Source of the DNA: an uncultured Lachnoclostridium sp.
Lineage (GTDB): Bacteria > Bacillota > Clostridia > Lachnospirales > Lachnospiraceae
Direction of reading: 5' to 3'
Length of the DNA: 64,000 bases
Assembly: GCA_905212635.1 (NCBI GenBank)
Contig: CAJMFH010000002.1
Location: forward strand, 56,853-120,852
Part shown: piece after piece, positions 7,422 through 16,026 of the stretch
Layout of the letters: every line of letters starts with the position of its first letter
How positions within the stretch are numbered: the first letter of the stretch is position 1
The notes under the pieces: generated by a model
What the model saw: only the letters and a program-made list of their open reading frames with translations
Told to the model about the DNA's origin: nothing
Database searches by the model: none
Position numbers and translations under genes: made by a program

Positions 7422-8330
7422 ATGATTTTACAACCGATTAGTCCTTTCGTCCAGAAAACATTTGAATCGTATGAGAAACTGCGCCCTTGCTTTATGAGTG
7501 AGGGGCATTTTCTCAATCAGTTTTTATGGGAAAGTTATTATCATACCATGTTTGCCACCGATGATATCGCGCTGTATCTTTTTTTTGAATATCAAGGCGA
7601 AAAAAAGGCATTCTGTCCTCTTTGTTCTGTGGATGATCTGCCGGAAGCGTTCCGGCGTATGGAAAAGCAGTTTCACGATGAATGGAATGCCCCTCTGGAC
7701 ATCTATCTGGTGGACGATCTGACAAAAAATGTATGGGAACAGGCAGGCTTGCTTAAAGATTATACCTGGACCGCCGAACGTGACAGTTTTGATTATATCT
7801 ATGAAGCAGAAAAATTGAAAACACTGAGCGGACGTGCCATGCACAAGAAAAAGAATTTAGTCAATTCATTTCTCCGCGAATATGAAGGCCGTTTTGTCTA
7901 TGAGACACTCGGCTGTGGAGATATCGAAGAAGTCAAGGAATTTCATGAAAAATGGCTTGATGAGCGCCGCCACTACGACCGTTTCAACTGCATCGACGAT
8001 GAAGAGGAAGGGGTCTATAGGCTGCTCGGCAACTGCAAAAGCATCGACTGCTCGATGGGCGGCATCCGCATGGACGGAAAAATCGTCGCTTATACCATCG
8101 GAAGCTACTGTCCTTCGATCCAGTGTGCATTTATTCATATTGAAAAAGCAGAACCGGAGATCAAGGGATTGTACAACTACATCAACCAGCAGTTTCTGAT
8201 CCATGAGTTTCCGGATGCGGTATATGTAAACCGCGAAGACGATCTCGGTCAGGACAACCTGCGTCAGGCAAAATTATCCTACAAACCGATTCGTCTGGAA
8301 GAAAAATATTATATTCAAGAAAAACGATAA
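7422..8330 (+). CDS. DUF2156 (LPG synthase C-terminal-like, GNAT-fold) protein
   Basis: The 302-residue protein matches the DUF2156 family as found standalone in Clostridia; the same fold makes up the C-terminal catalytic part of the lysyl-phosphatidylglycerol synthase MprF. Visible features: SEGHFLNQFLWESYYHT near the N-terminus, GRAMHKKKNLVNSFLREYEG in the middle, and SMGGIRMDGKIVAYTIGS and VNREDDLGQDNLRQAKLSYKP near the end, which look like the acceptor/acyl-CoA-type GNAT strands. No membrane segments, so it is cytoplasmic. It may transfer an aminoacyl or acyl group, but the substrate is unknown. It follows typA at 23 bases and ends at a strong terminator. Confidence 0.8.
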   Translation: MILQPISPFVQKTFESYEKLRPCFMSEGHFLNQFLWESYYHTMFATDDIALYLFFEYQGEKKAFCPLCSVDDLPEAFRRMEKQFHDEWNAPLDIYLVDDLTKNVWEQAGLLKDYTWTAERDSFDYIYEAEKLKTLSGRAMHKKKNLVNSFLREYEGRFVYETLGCGDIEEVKEFHEKWLDERRHYDRFNCIDDEEEGVYRLLGNCKSIDCSMGGIRMDGKIVAYTIGSYCPSIQCAFIHIEKAEPEIKGLYNYINQQFLIHEFPDAVYVNREDDLGQDNLRQAKLSYKPIRLEEKYYIQEKR

Positions 8331-8385
8331 AAAGTGCCTGCACTCATTTATGTGCTTTACTACATTGATGAGTGTTGGCACTTTT
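8330..8385. terminator. Bidirectional terminator between the DUF2156 and LRR genes
   Basis: Arms aaaagtgcc-tg-cactcat and atgagtg-tt-ggcactttt form a stem of 16 pairs broken by one internal loop. It has A/T runs on both sides and separates two convergent transcription units. Confidence 0.9.
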
Positions 8386-8402
8386 GTAATTTCCCTGGGT
8401 TT

Positions 8403-10922
8403 CTACAACTTTATCTTCTTTTGTCCACTATATGCCCGGTATTTCTTTTCCCCATTGATTTTATCATACGTCCGCACTTTAAACCAAAGCGTGTAACCTT
8501 TTTGAGAATAGGCAAGTTTTACTACCCGCTTTCCTTTCTTCAGGGAATTCTTTGCCAAACGGATGCGTACGAACTTTTTACCTTTTTTCTTCATATACAG
8601 ATCAAAATAACTGCCTACCGATGACTTCACCGTGATCTGCACATAGCGAAGATTTCTATTTCCCTTTTTCCGAATCGAAATCGCTGGACGCTTGCTCTGC
8701 TTTTTCAACGGGGCCGCAACCTCCATGCTTGCACTCGCTGCCGGCGTAGCAGCTGATGCCGCGTTTTCTGATGATATGTCCGTTGACTGCGGTGTAGCAG
8801 ATGGTGTCGGGCTTACTGTCGGCGTCTCCGTTGGCTGCGGTGTGGGGGTTGATTCTGGGCTTGCTGTCGGCGTCTCTTCTGGCATTTTGCTTTCAAACAC
8901 CAGTTTTTTGGTATCCGATGTCAGTGGATTGAACGTAATTGAATAAATGTAAAAAATTTTTTCACGTCCACAAAATTCTGCCTCCTCTGGTTTGTAGCAT
9001 ATTCCAATTGACATATAACTTGCCTTTTTTCCAGTATCACTTATATAATTATTATAAATTTCAACGTCCTCTGTTCCGTATTTTATCTGGTCATCATCAT
9101 TTGGATACCAAAAAGGATAGGTACAATCTACTATGGTTGTACCGCCTGCATATCCATTTTCCATTGTCAATTCCTCGTCCCACAGATCAAACATCAATTG
9201 TACTCCGACCTTGGCTTTGATCGACACCGTTGCGTAATCTTGTGCGCGTATCTGTTCCGGCAGTTTGAACGCCACCCGCTGATATCGCTTGCTAAAACTA
9301 ATTTTTATACATGGCACTCCGTCGTCATCCACACCTGCTTCCACCGGAACACCATTCTCGCTCTCTTGAAAAGCCCATTGTTCCATAAGATCATACGTTT
9401 CTGTCTCGGGCTGCATGATTACCGGTTTCCACTCCTCCCAGGTAATTTCAGAATAAGTTTCTTTCTGTTTTTGCCAAAATTCACTTCCGGACGGAATATA
9501 CATCGTTCCTGTTACTTGTTCAAAAAATGACAATCCGCCCTCTTCCGGATCCTGCATTGTCACTTCATTGCCTTTCCAATAAATATCACATGCCGTGAAA
9601 TTTCCCAGTCCTACATAGGAAAGCTGCTCCGGCAGAACAATGGTTTGAAGCAATGGACAATTTCCAAAGGCATCTTGTTTGATCTTACTTGTATATACAG
9701 GCAGTTCAACCGATTTTAAATTTTCACATCCGAAAAATGCTCTTTTTCCAACCTCTATCGCTTTCTTCCCAATATTCACCTGCGTAAGGCTTGTACACCC
9801 TTCAAAGGCACTGTCCCCAATCGAACGTACCCCTCCGGAAATTTCTAATTTTTTCAAAGAACTGCATCCATAAAAAGCTGTGCTTTCAATGATTAAATAA
9901 CTTCCAACATACAAATTTTCAAGTGCTTCGCATCCATAAAAGCACCCCTCTTTAAACGTTGCCTGACCGGTTATTCGAACGGTCTGAAGTTTCTTTAAAT
10001 CTTTAAAACATTCTTCCCAAATAGAACTATTTTCACCCTCCATTTCTACCGAAGACAAATTCATGTATTCATTACAATTTTTACTAAGACTTATGTTATT
10101 TTTTATAATCAGTTTCTTAACCGAAGCCTTGCGAATTCCATCCGGAATACATGCGCTCTTTTTCTGCGTATCCTCTCCAATTTCTGCAATCGTTACTGTT
10201 CCCTCCAAAGTAAACCGTTCCACCACTTCGGAAGCAAAATCTACCCAATACTGTTCCGAAATGCTGCCATCCTCTGCTGTCACCTGACACTCTGTTGTAT
10301 TGCCATAAAGATCTCTTTTCTGCCAGGTAATCTTTTCTTCTTGCTGTTGCTGAATAATAGTATCCCATTCGTCCGTATCGGGAACATACATGGTTCCAGT
10401 TCGGCCCATCCAAAATGCGTCGTCAATCGCTTCTACTTCGTCTTTGTTTTCACTATATTCCCAAACAATACTTGCCGTAAGCGGAAACGCATCTTTTCCC
10501 AATTTCGGCAAAGCCTTTGGTAGGATTATCAATTTGATATTGCTACACCCCCAAAACGCCCCTTCTTCTATCGCTTCTACTTTATACGACAGCGACATCA
10601 TGTCAAGACTTTCACAATTTGCAAAAGCATAACTTCCGATCGTAGTCACTCCACCCCACGTTATTTCCGTAAGATTATGGCATCCTTCGAAAGTGTGATC
10701 TTTTATAAAATATACATTCTCATCAAACTCAATTTTCAGTATATCCTGTTTCTCGATTCCGTCCAGCATTTCCGCCGAAACCGAATATACTCCCTCTACC
10801 TTTAATACGCCATCCTTACTTAATGTAACCTTCTTTTCTGTCTGAGAATCCGCTGCTTTGACGCTTACAGATTTATTATGCGCAGGATACTGTACCATTC
10901 CGAACGTCATCGCCAAAACCAA
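8403..10922 (-). CDS. BspA-type leucine-rich-repeat surface protein, 5' end frame-broken
   Basis: About 839 residues are open in this frame. The protein holds several BspA/TpLRR repeats of the form AF.GC.SL..I.I (for example YAFANCESLDMMSL and SAFEGCTSLTQVNIG), in two clusters separated by non-repeat segments. Residues ~670-730 are Pro/Thr/Ser rich (TPTASPESTPTPQPTETPTV), a wall-spanning linker. A basic, Lys-rich C-terminal domain follows. Such proteins are exported and cell-surface exposed. The frame has only a TTG (10920-10922) or an internal ATG as starts, neither with a ribosome binding site, while a good site and a signal-peptide start lie in the other frame at 10965. One base removed near 10917-10923 would join them. 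It is last in the fbp-LicD run. Confidence 0.8.
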   Translation of the reverse strand: MVLAMTFGMVQYPAHNKSVSVKAADSQTEKKVTLSKDGVLKVEGVYSVSAEMLDGIEKQDILKIEFDENVYFIKDHTFEGCHNLTEITWGGVTTIGSYAFANCESLDMMSLSYKVEAIEEGAFWGCSNIKLIILPKALPKLGKDAFPLTASIVWEYSENKDEVEAIDDAFWMGRTGTMYVPDTDEWDTIIQQQQEEKITWQKRDLYGNTTECQVTAEDGSISEQYWVDFASEVVERFTLEGTVTIAEIGEDTQKKSACIPDGIRKASVKKLIIKNNISLSKNCNEYMNLSSVEMEGENSSIWEECFKDLKKLQTVRITGQATFKEGCFYGCEALENLYVGSYLIIESTAFYGCSSLKKLEISGGVRSIGDSAFEGCTSLTQVNIGKKAIEVGKRAFFGCENLKSVELPVYTSKIKQDAFGNCPLLQTIVLPEQLSYVGLGNFTACDIYWKGNEVTMQDPEEGGLSFFEQVTGTMYIPSGSEFWQKQKETYSEITWEEWKPVIMQPETETYDLMEQWAFQESENGVPVEAGVDDDGVPCIKISFSKRYQRVAFKLPEQIRAQDYATVSIKAKVGVQLMFDLWDEELTMENGYAGGTTIVDCTYPFWYPNDDDQIKYGTEDVEIYNNYISDTGKKASYMSIGICYKPEEAEFCGREKIFYIYSITFNPLTSDTKKLVFESKMPEETPTASPESTPTPQPTETPTVSPTPSATPQSTDISSENAASAATPAASASMEVAAPLKKQSKRPAISIRKKGNRNLRYVQITVKSSVGSYFDLYMKKKGKKFVRIRLAKNSLKKGKRVVKLAYSQKGYTLWFKVRTYDKINGEKKYRAYSGQKKIKL

Positions 10923-10965
10923 GTACCCATGCCAGATTTCTCCTATATCTTCGTACTTTTTCCAT
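10876..10965 (-). pseudogene. Out-of-frame signal-peptide start of the LRR protein
   Basis: From the ATG at 10963-10965, 11 bases after a perfect GGAGGA (10977-10982), the frame reads MEKVRRYRRNLAWVLG and then runs to a stop at 10876. The basic n-region is exactly what the LRR frame lacks. Skipping one G in the run at about 10919-10920 would continue as ...WVLVLAMTFGMVQ, a complete signal peptide ending near VKAA. So this is the true start of the LRR gene with a +1 frame change, either a mutation, a phase-variable site, programmed slippage or a read error. Confidence 0.7.
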
Positions 10966-10985
10966 CTATCACTTTCTCCTCCGTC

Positions 10986-11798
10986 TTATCGGTAATACGG
11001 CACAAAATCATGCCCTTTGCGTTTTTCCACCGGTGGCAGTTCGTGGTAATCTCCATACATATCCCGCAGTTTCCGGTCATAGGCACGCGGTACTTTGCAG
11101 GTTATCCCCTCAAACTCCATGTCAATCCGGTCTTCATAATACTCTTTTTTATTTTTCTCTTTCGTCCCGTAAATGGTTGCCAGACAAAAAATATATTCGC
11201 ACGCATCGTAATCGTACTTTTTCATGCACCCCTCTGCCTTTTTTACATATTTTTCCAGTTGAAGTGAACGAATATGGTGATCATAAAACTGACGGATCTG
11301 CTTGATTGGATTGAGATATGGTTTGTATCTGCCAAAGATTTTTCTTGTTTCTTCAATATTTTTCCGATATTCCGCGTAATTTTCTTCAAGATCTTCTCTG
11401 GTAAATCCCGCTCCATCGACAGGAAATACATCTACCCAGACGGACTGTGCATACTTTTCGCGCCTGCCCTTTTTCTCCGTAACTGTACCGGTATGTACCA
11501 CCTGAATATACGGAATTGCGATATTTCCCTTCATTCCGGTTCGAAGTTCGTATTGCGGAGCTGCCGTCATTTCGTCCGAAAATACCCGCTGAAATGTCTC
11601 ATAATCCGAACGCGGCATGGAGATATCGATGTCATCATCCCACGGAATAAAGCCGCCATGACGAACCGCGCCCAACAGAGTGCCATAATCAATGATATAT
11701 CGGAGCTCATATTTCTCACAGATTGTTACAATGTGAGAAAAGATATCAAGTTCTATCTTTCTCACTTCTTCGTCCGGAATCTCTTTTCTTGTCTTCAT
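10986..11798 (-). CDS. LicD family phosphotransferase
   Basis: LicD-type enzymes are nucleotidyltransferase-fold proteins that transfer phosphocholine or similar phospho-groups from a CDP donor to cell-surface glycans and teichoic acids. The 270-residue protein has the family core YGTLLGAVRHGGFIPWDDD, directly followed by IDISM: the Gly-Thr-Leu-Leu and the Asp cluster are the metal/nucleotide site. The middle contains a long helix with YKPYLNPIKQIRQF and the end is basic (KRKGHDFVPYYR). Start overlaps the flippase stop by ATGA, and the stop is next to the LRR ribosome binding site, so translation is coupled. No choline-uptake or LicC-type gene is in the window, so the donor is unknown. Confidence 0.9.
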   Translation of the reverse strand: MKTRKEIPDEEVRKIELDIFSHIVTICEKYELRYIIDYGTLLGAVRHGGFIPWDDDIDISMPRSDYETFQRVFSDEMTAAPQYELRTGMKGNIAIPYIQVVHTGTVTEKKGRREKYAQSVWVDVFPVDGAGFTREDLEENYAEYRKNIEETRKIFGRYKPYLNPIKQIRQFYDHHIRSLQLEKYVKKAEGCMKKYDYDACEYIFCLATIYGTKEKNKKEYYEDRIDMEFEGITCKVPRAYDRKLRDMYGDYHELPPVEKRKGHDFVPYYR

Positions 11799-13264
11799 GC
11801 CTTTTTCTTTCCTTTCCGAAATGACTGGGTAAAACTTTTTAACGCCTGTAAAATATAGGTAAACTGACTAAATTTAAACAAAATCGAAAGCAGGATGTAA
11901 ACCGCCGCTCCGACAATTACCTGAAGAATGACGGTCACGATCGTTGGCAGTGCGATCATTCCGGTAAAATAAACGCACACTCCCATTACCGAAGCGAGCA
12001 GGATGGAAGGAATCAGATCGGCTAACTGCTCTTTATAATTGTAATTCAAAAACTTACGGTTTGGCGTCGAATTGACCAGAGCCGCAAATAAGGTGACGAT
12101 AAATGCCGTCCAGGCGATTGCCATGACGCCGCGGTACATGACAAGAAGGATCATCGCGATACCAAATACCTTCTTCACAATCTCCATGATAAGATACGTC
12201 CGCCCTTTTCCAAGTGCCTTTACTGCCTGTACATTTGCCGTCTGCACCGGTTCGAGTGCATATTGCAGACACGCGATCTGCATAAATGGCACACAAGGCA
12301 GCCATTTGTCCGAGTAAATCAGACTGACGACCGGCGTTGACATGACCATAAGACCGATCATCAGCGGCCACATCACATACGAACTGACGCGGATTGAGAG
12401 GCGCACCACTTCTTTCATCTTCTTCAGATCATCCTGTTTCATCGACATAGCCGGAAAAAGCACGGAAGTAACCGACGAATTGATATTTGTTACAACAAGC
12501 CGCGGCATATTTCCGCCCTGATTGTAAAATCCAAGGTCTTTTTCCGTGTACACTTTTCCGATGATCAGACTCCGGATCTGTCCATAAGACGTATGGATCA
12601 GTTCGGAGCAGAGCATCTTCCAGCCAAAGGAAAATAATTCTTTCATGCGTTTTCCGGAAAATGCCAGTATTGGACGCCATTTTACCGTAAACCAAAGAAT
12701 CAAAGTATCCAGCGTCGAATTAAACAAATACTGTGCCACAAGCGCCCACGGGCCAAATCCCATATAAGCCATCACAATTCCGAGGACAGCCGAACCGGCA
12801 GTACCGATCAACGTGGAGAAAAAGAAACGCTTAAAAAGCATCTTTTTCTGCACATACGCCTGCTGCACGGAATTGACACCGGCAAGCGGGATTTTAAGTG
12901 CCAGTACACGCAGCACCGGACACAATATATCTTTTCCGTAAAAGGACGCAACCAGAGGCGCTCCCAAAAATACAATGGCATAGAAAATCCACGACATTAC
13001 AATGCTGAAATAAAATACAGAGGAAAAATCCAGTTGATCCGCCTCTTTTTTCTGGATCAAAGCAGAACCAAAACCACTTGACACAAAAACATTTGCGATA
13101 TCAATAAAAACGGTAATGAGTACGATGACACCAAAGTCACTCGGACTCAGGAGTCGTGCCAGCACGATCCGCACAATAAACGATACAAGCTGCGCTCCGA
13201 TCCGTTCTCCAAATTTCCAAAATAATCCGGAAAAAACTTTCCGCTGCAAACTTTCTTCACTCAT
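11795..13264 (-). CDS. Wzx-type lipopolysaccharide/exopolysaccharide flippase
   Basis: The 489-residue protein opens SLQRKVFSGLFWKFGERIGAQLVSFIVRIVLARLLSPSDFG, the signature of PST/MOP-family flippases, and has 12-14 hydrophobic segments. These carry lipid-linked oligosaccharides across the membrane. The second ATG (13262-13264) is preferred because AGGAG lies 9 bases upstream; the first ATG is only 3 bases from it. It follows the ABC exporter gene at 12 bases and overlaps licD by four. With LicD it points to a surface glycan, but no polymerase or glycosyltransferase set is present here. Confidence 0.92.
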   Translation of the reverse strand: MSEESLQRKVFSGLFWKFGERIGAQLVSFIVRIVLARLLSPSDFGVIVLITVFIDIANVFVSSGFGSALIQKKEADQLDFSSVFYFSIVMSWIFYAIVFLGAPLVASFYGKDILCPVLRVLALKIPLAGVNSVQQAYVQKKMLFKRFFFSTLIGTAGSAVLGIVMAYMGFGPWALVAQYLFNSTLDTLILWFTVKWRPILAFSGKRMKELFSFGWKMLCSELIHTSYGQIRSLIIGKVYTEKDLGFYNQGGNMPRLVVTNINSSVTSVLFPAMSMKQDDLKKMKEVVRLSIRVSSYVMWPLMIGLMVMSTPVVSLIYSDKWLPCVPFMQIACLQYALEPVQTANVQAVKALGKGRTYLIMEIVKKVFGIAMILLVMYRGVMAIAWTAFIVTLFAALVNSTPNRKFLNYNYKEQLADLIPSILLASVMGVCVYFTGMIALPTIVTVILQVIVGAAVYILLSILFKFSQFTYILQALKSFTQSFRKGKKKA

Positions 13265-13276
13265 AATCATCTGCTC

Positions 13277-15457
13277 CTATTTTTTCTGCATTTCCAATTG
13301 TGCCTTCACAAGACGGTAATACATCCCTTTTCGGGCAATCAATTCTTCATGGGATCCCACTTCTGCGATGCGGTGTCCGTCGATCACGATCAGACGGTCC
13401 GCATTTTGCAGAGTTGACAAACGATGGGCGATGGCAAAGGTTGTACGCCCCTTTGTCAGACGATCGAGGGCTTTCTGAATGCGGTATTCACTTTCCGTAT
13501 CCAGACTTGCTGTCGCTTCGTCTAAGATCAAAATACGAGGTTCATTGAGAATTGCTCTTGCAATGGCAATCCGCTGTCTCTCTCCTCCGGACAAACTATG
13601 TCCGCGTTCTCCCACATAGGTATTGTATCCATCCGGCGTTTTTGAGATAAAGTCATGGGCATTGGCAAGCTTGGCAGCCCGAATCACTTCCTCATACGAG
13701 GCATCCGGTCTGGCAAAACGTATGTTTTCAAGGATCGTACCGGAAAACAAAAATGTTTCCTGCAATACGACGCCAAGCTGCGCATGATATGTTTCCGAAC
13801 GAACCTTCTTGATGTCCGTTCCATCTACCAGTATTGCGCCATCATCCACTTCATACAGCCGCATGATCAAATTGATCAGCGTCGATTTTCCTGTGCCGGA
13901 AGCTCCGACGATACCGATCATTTCCCCGGGTTCTACTGTCAGGTTCACATCTTCCAGAACCGGCTGATACGATTTATAGCCAAATGTGGCATGAGAAAAT
14001 GTGATTTCTCCCTCCACCTCTAATTCTTTCGGCTGCTCATCATCCTCGATAAACGGATCCTGTGCTAAAATATCATTGATTCGTTCAATACTGCTGATCA
14101 GATTCATCAGATCACGCGGCATCGAAGTCATCCAGTTCAGGTATTGGTACAAAAGCTGTGTATAGGTGATAAACTGTAACAGTTCTCCGGTTGTCATCGT
14201 ACCGCGAAGCACATCACAGCCGCCAAAATAAACGACCAGAAAGATTCCTGCACCAAGAATAAAATCAATCATTGGCATAAACAGCGCCCAAAACACTTCA
14301 TTTTTCTTCTGTACCCGGCAGAATTCATCTGCCAGTTTGTTAAATTTTTCCCGCTCTTCTGCTTCCTTTCCGTAGGATTTTACGACGCGCATCCCGGAGA
14401 TCACGTCCTGAAGATTGCTATTGACATCGTCGCTCTTTTTCCATTGCAGGTGAAAACGGCGGTGAATATTTTTTCTCCATGCATACGTAATAAAAACCAC
14501 GACCGGAATGAAGATAAAGGTTAATAATGCCAGCTTCCAATTCAAAGCAAGCATAAATATTATATCACAAATAAAGATAAAACACACGGTAAACATATTG
14601 CAAAATGTGCGTTCCATAAATTCCCTTATTTTTCCGGTGTCGAATACAATACGATTCATCAACTCTCCCGGTTTTCTGTCATTGATAAACCCAATGGAGA
14701 GAATCTGAATCTTTTCAAATAATTTCTTGCGAAGATCCTTTGCAATTGTCGCCCCAAGTGCTGTACAATAATAACTTTTCAGCACATTGATAACGACGAT
14801 ACCGACACTGAGCAAAAACATAATGAAAAGACACACGAGTGCCATGCGGATTCCCCCATGGTGCTTTGTCAGCACCTCATCGACAAGCCGTTTCTGCACT
14901 TCCGGATTGAGAAGTGTGACGACCGCCGCTAAGATCATCAGTACGATAATTCCAAAAAATCTTCTGCGGTAAGGGGCTGCCATCGTCAGAAAAGAATGCC
15001 AGAAACCACCTTCCTTCGAACAATGCGGGCAGTATCTGGTGCCCGGTATCGCACGTCCGCAATTCGGACAGATTTTCTCATATTCGGTACTTTCTACCTT
15101 TTCTGTCCTTCCCGAACATAAGATACGGATTCCTCTGGCGATGTAAGCATATCTTGCCAGATGTTTTCCGGAATATTGTACCAGAAAACGTTTTTCCCCG
15201 CGATACCGAACCGTCAGAAGCCCACAGCCGACTTTCGCTTCTGCCGCCGCTTCTTCACAGTCTGCCAGAGCAAACCATTCTGCCGGACTTCCCTTAGATA
15301 ACAGATAGATTTTTTTGTTCGTCACAACAAGATAGGAATCCGATAACCAGTCTCCGTCTGCGCCAATATCATACGGAACACTGTAATACCGCTTTTCTTC
15401 CGACACCGGCGGTAATATTTTCTCCGCCCATGCAGGCAGTTCATAATTCAAATTCAT
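13277..15457 (-). CDS. ABC exporter half-transporter with N-terminal domain and zinc ribbon (2nd of pair)
   Basis: The 726-residue protein has three parts. Residues 1-125 form a soluble, beta-rich domain (YLVVTNKKIYLLSKG ... LTVRYRGEKRFLVQYS) resembling PH-like membrane-binding domains. Cys130, Cys133, Cys143 and Cys146 (CPNCG ... YCPHC) make a zinc ribbon. From ~155 on it is a typical type-I exporter: six membrane segments, then an ATPase with Walker A GASGTGKST, signature LSGGERQRIAIARAIL, Walker B ILILDEATASLD and H-loop AHRLS. Catalytic residues are all present. It lies 12 bases after the DUF1854 gene with its own AGGAG. Together with the partner exporter it should form a heterodimer; substrate unknown. 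Confidence 0.9.
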   Translation of the reverse strand: MNLNYELPAWAEKILPPVSEEKRYYSVPYDIGADGDWLSDSYLVVTNKKIYLLSKGSPAEWFALADCEEAAAEAKVGCGLLTVRYRGEKRFLVQYSGKHLARYAYIARGIRILCSGRTEKVESTEYEKICPNCGRAIPGTRYCPHCSKEGGFWHSFLTMAAPYRRRFFGIIVLMILAAVVTLLNPEVQKRLVDEVLTKHHGGIRMALVCLFIMFLLSVGIVVINVLKSYYCTALGATIAKDLRKKLFEKIQILSIGFINDRKPGELMNRIVFDTGKIREFMERTFCNMFTVCFIFICDIIFMLALNWKLALLTFIFIPVVVFITYAWRKNIHRRFHLQWKKSDDVNSNLQDVISGMRVVKSYGKEAEEREKFNKLADEFCRVQKKNEVFWALFMPMIDFILGAGIFLVVYFGGCDVLRGTMTTGELLQFITYTQLLYQYLNWMTSMPRDLMNLISSIERINDILAQDPFIEDDEQPKELEVEGEITFSHATFGYKSYQPVLEDVNLTVEPGEMIGIVGASGTGKSTLINLIMRLYEVDDGAILVDGTDIKKVRSETYHAQLGVVLQETFLFSGTILENIRFARPDASYEEVIRAAKLANAHDFISKTPDGYNTYVGERGHSLSGGERQRIAIARAILNEPRILILDEATASLDTESEYRIQKALDRLTKGRTTFAIAHRLSTLQNADRLIVIDGHRIAEVGSHEELIARKGMYYRLVKAQLEMQKK

Positions 15458-15469
15458 CGCATTCTCCTA

Positions 15470-16009
15470 TTACAAAAATAAATCCAGTTTTCTCTGTTCC
15501 TTCTGCGTCAGAGCAAAGACATCCGGAATCTCAAACCGGTTTTCGTCGAGATCTGTGATCAGAAGCCTTTTTTCCGACAATCTTGTCACCGCGCTCGCTC
15601 CCATATTGATCGTAAAACGGCATTCCCCACGGTCTGTCAGAACATGGAAATACGCATAGCCGTATTCGTCTTTGATCGAAAGCACTTTTTGGATGACAGG
15701 TGTAAAATAATGTAAATTCAATTGTTCCAATAACATTTTTTTCGTTTCTTTCGAAACGTCTTTCAGATCTTTTACCACACCGATTTCCCGTGATCTCTCT
15801 TCCACGGTTCGGATAGAGATAAACCCGTCCGGCTCGGTAAACGGAAACAGCCGGATCACCTGAACCCGTTCCCATGTATTCCCATCAAACGTTAGGCGGA
15901 CAAAACCGCCTTTGGTTCGTTCGAATACCGCATTGTCTTTTGTCAGGTAGTGCAGTGCCGTCATTTCTTCCGCTTCCCGTTCGATCTGTTCTCTTTCAAA
16001 TTGTTCCAT
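15470..16009 (-). CDS. DUF1854 protein placed between the two ABC exporter genes
   Basis: The 179-residue protein matches the DUF1854 pattern: LTKDNAVFERTKGGFVRLTFDG near the N-terminus, VIRLFPFTEPDGFISIRT, KEIGVVKDL-like (REIGVVKDL) and a C-terminal ILITDLDENRFEIPD. No membrane segment is seen, so it is probably cytoplasmic and mostly beta. DUF1854 proteins are known beside ABC transporters, including cyanophycin-associated ones in proteobacteria, but their biochemical role is not established. Here it sits between two exporters whose N-terminal domains look regulatory, which suggests an accessory or regulatory subunit (inference). Confidence 0.8.
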   Translation of the reverse strand: MEQFEREQIEREAEEMTALHYLTKDNAVFERTKGGFVRLTFDGNTWERVQVIRLFPFTEPDGFISIRTVEERSREIGVVKDLKDVSKETKKMLLEQLNLHYFTPVIQKVLSIKDEYGYAYFHVLTDRGECRFTINMGASAVTRLSEKRLLITDLDENRFEIPDVFALTQKEQRKLDLFL

Positions 16010-16026
16010 TTCCTCTGCCTCCCCTC

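Noticed and set aside
11274..11858. 194-codon plus-strand frame opposite licD
   Set aside because: Antisense to a well-supported LicD gene; no start signals.
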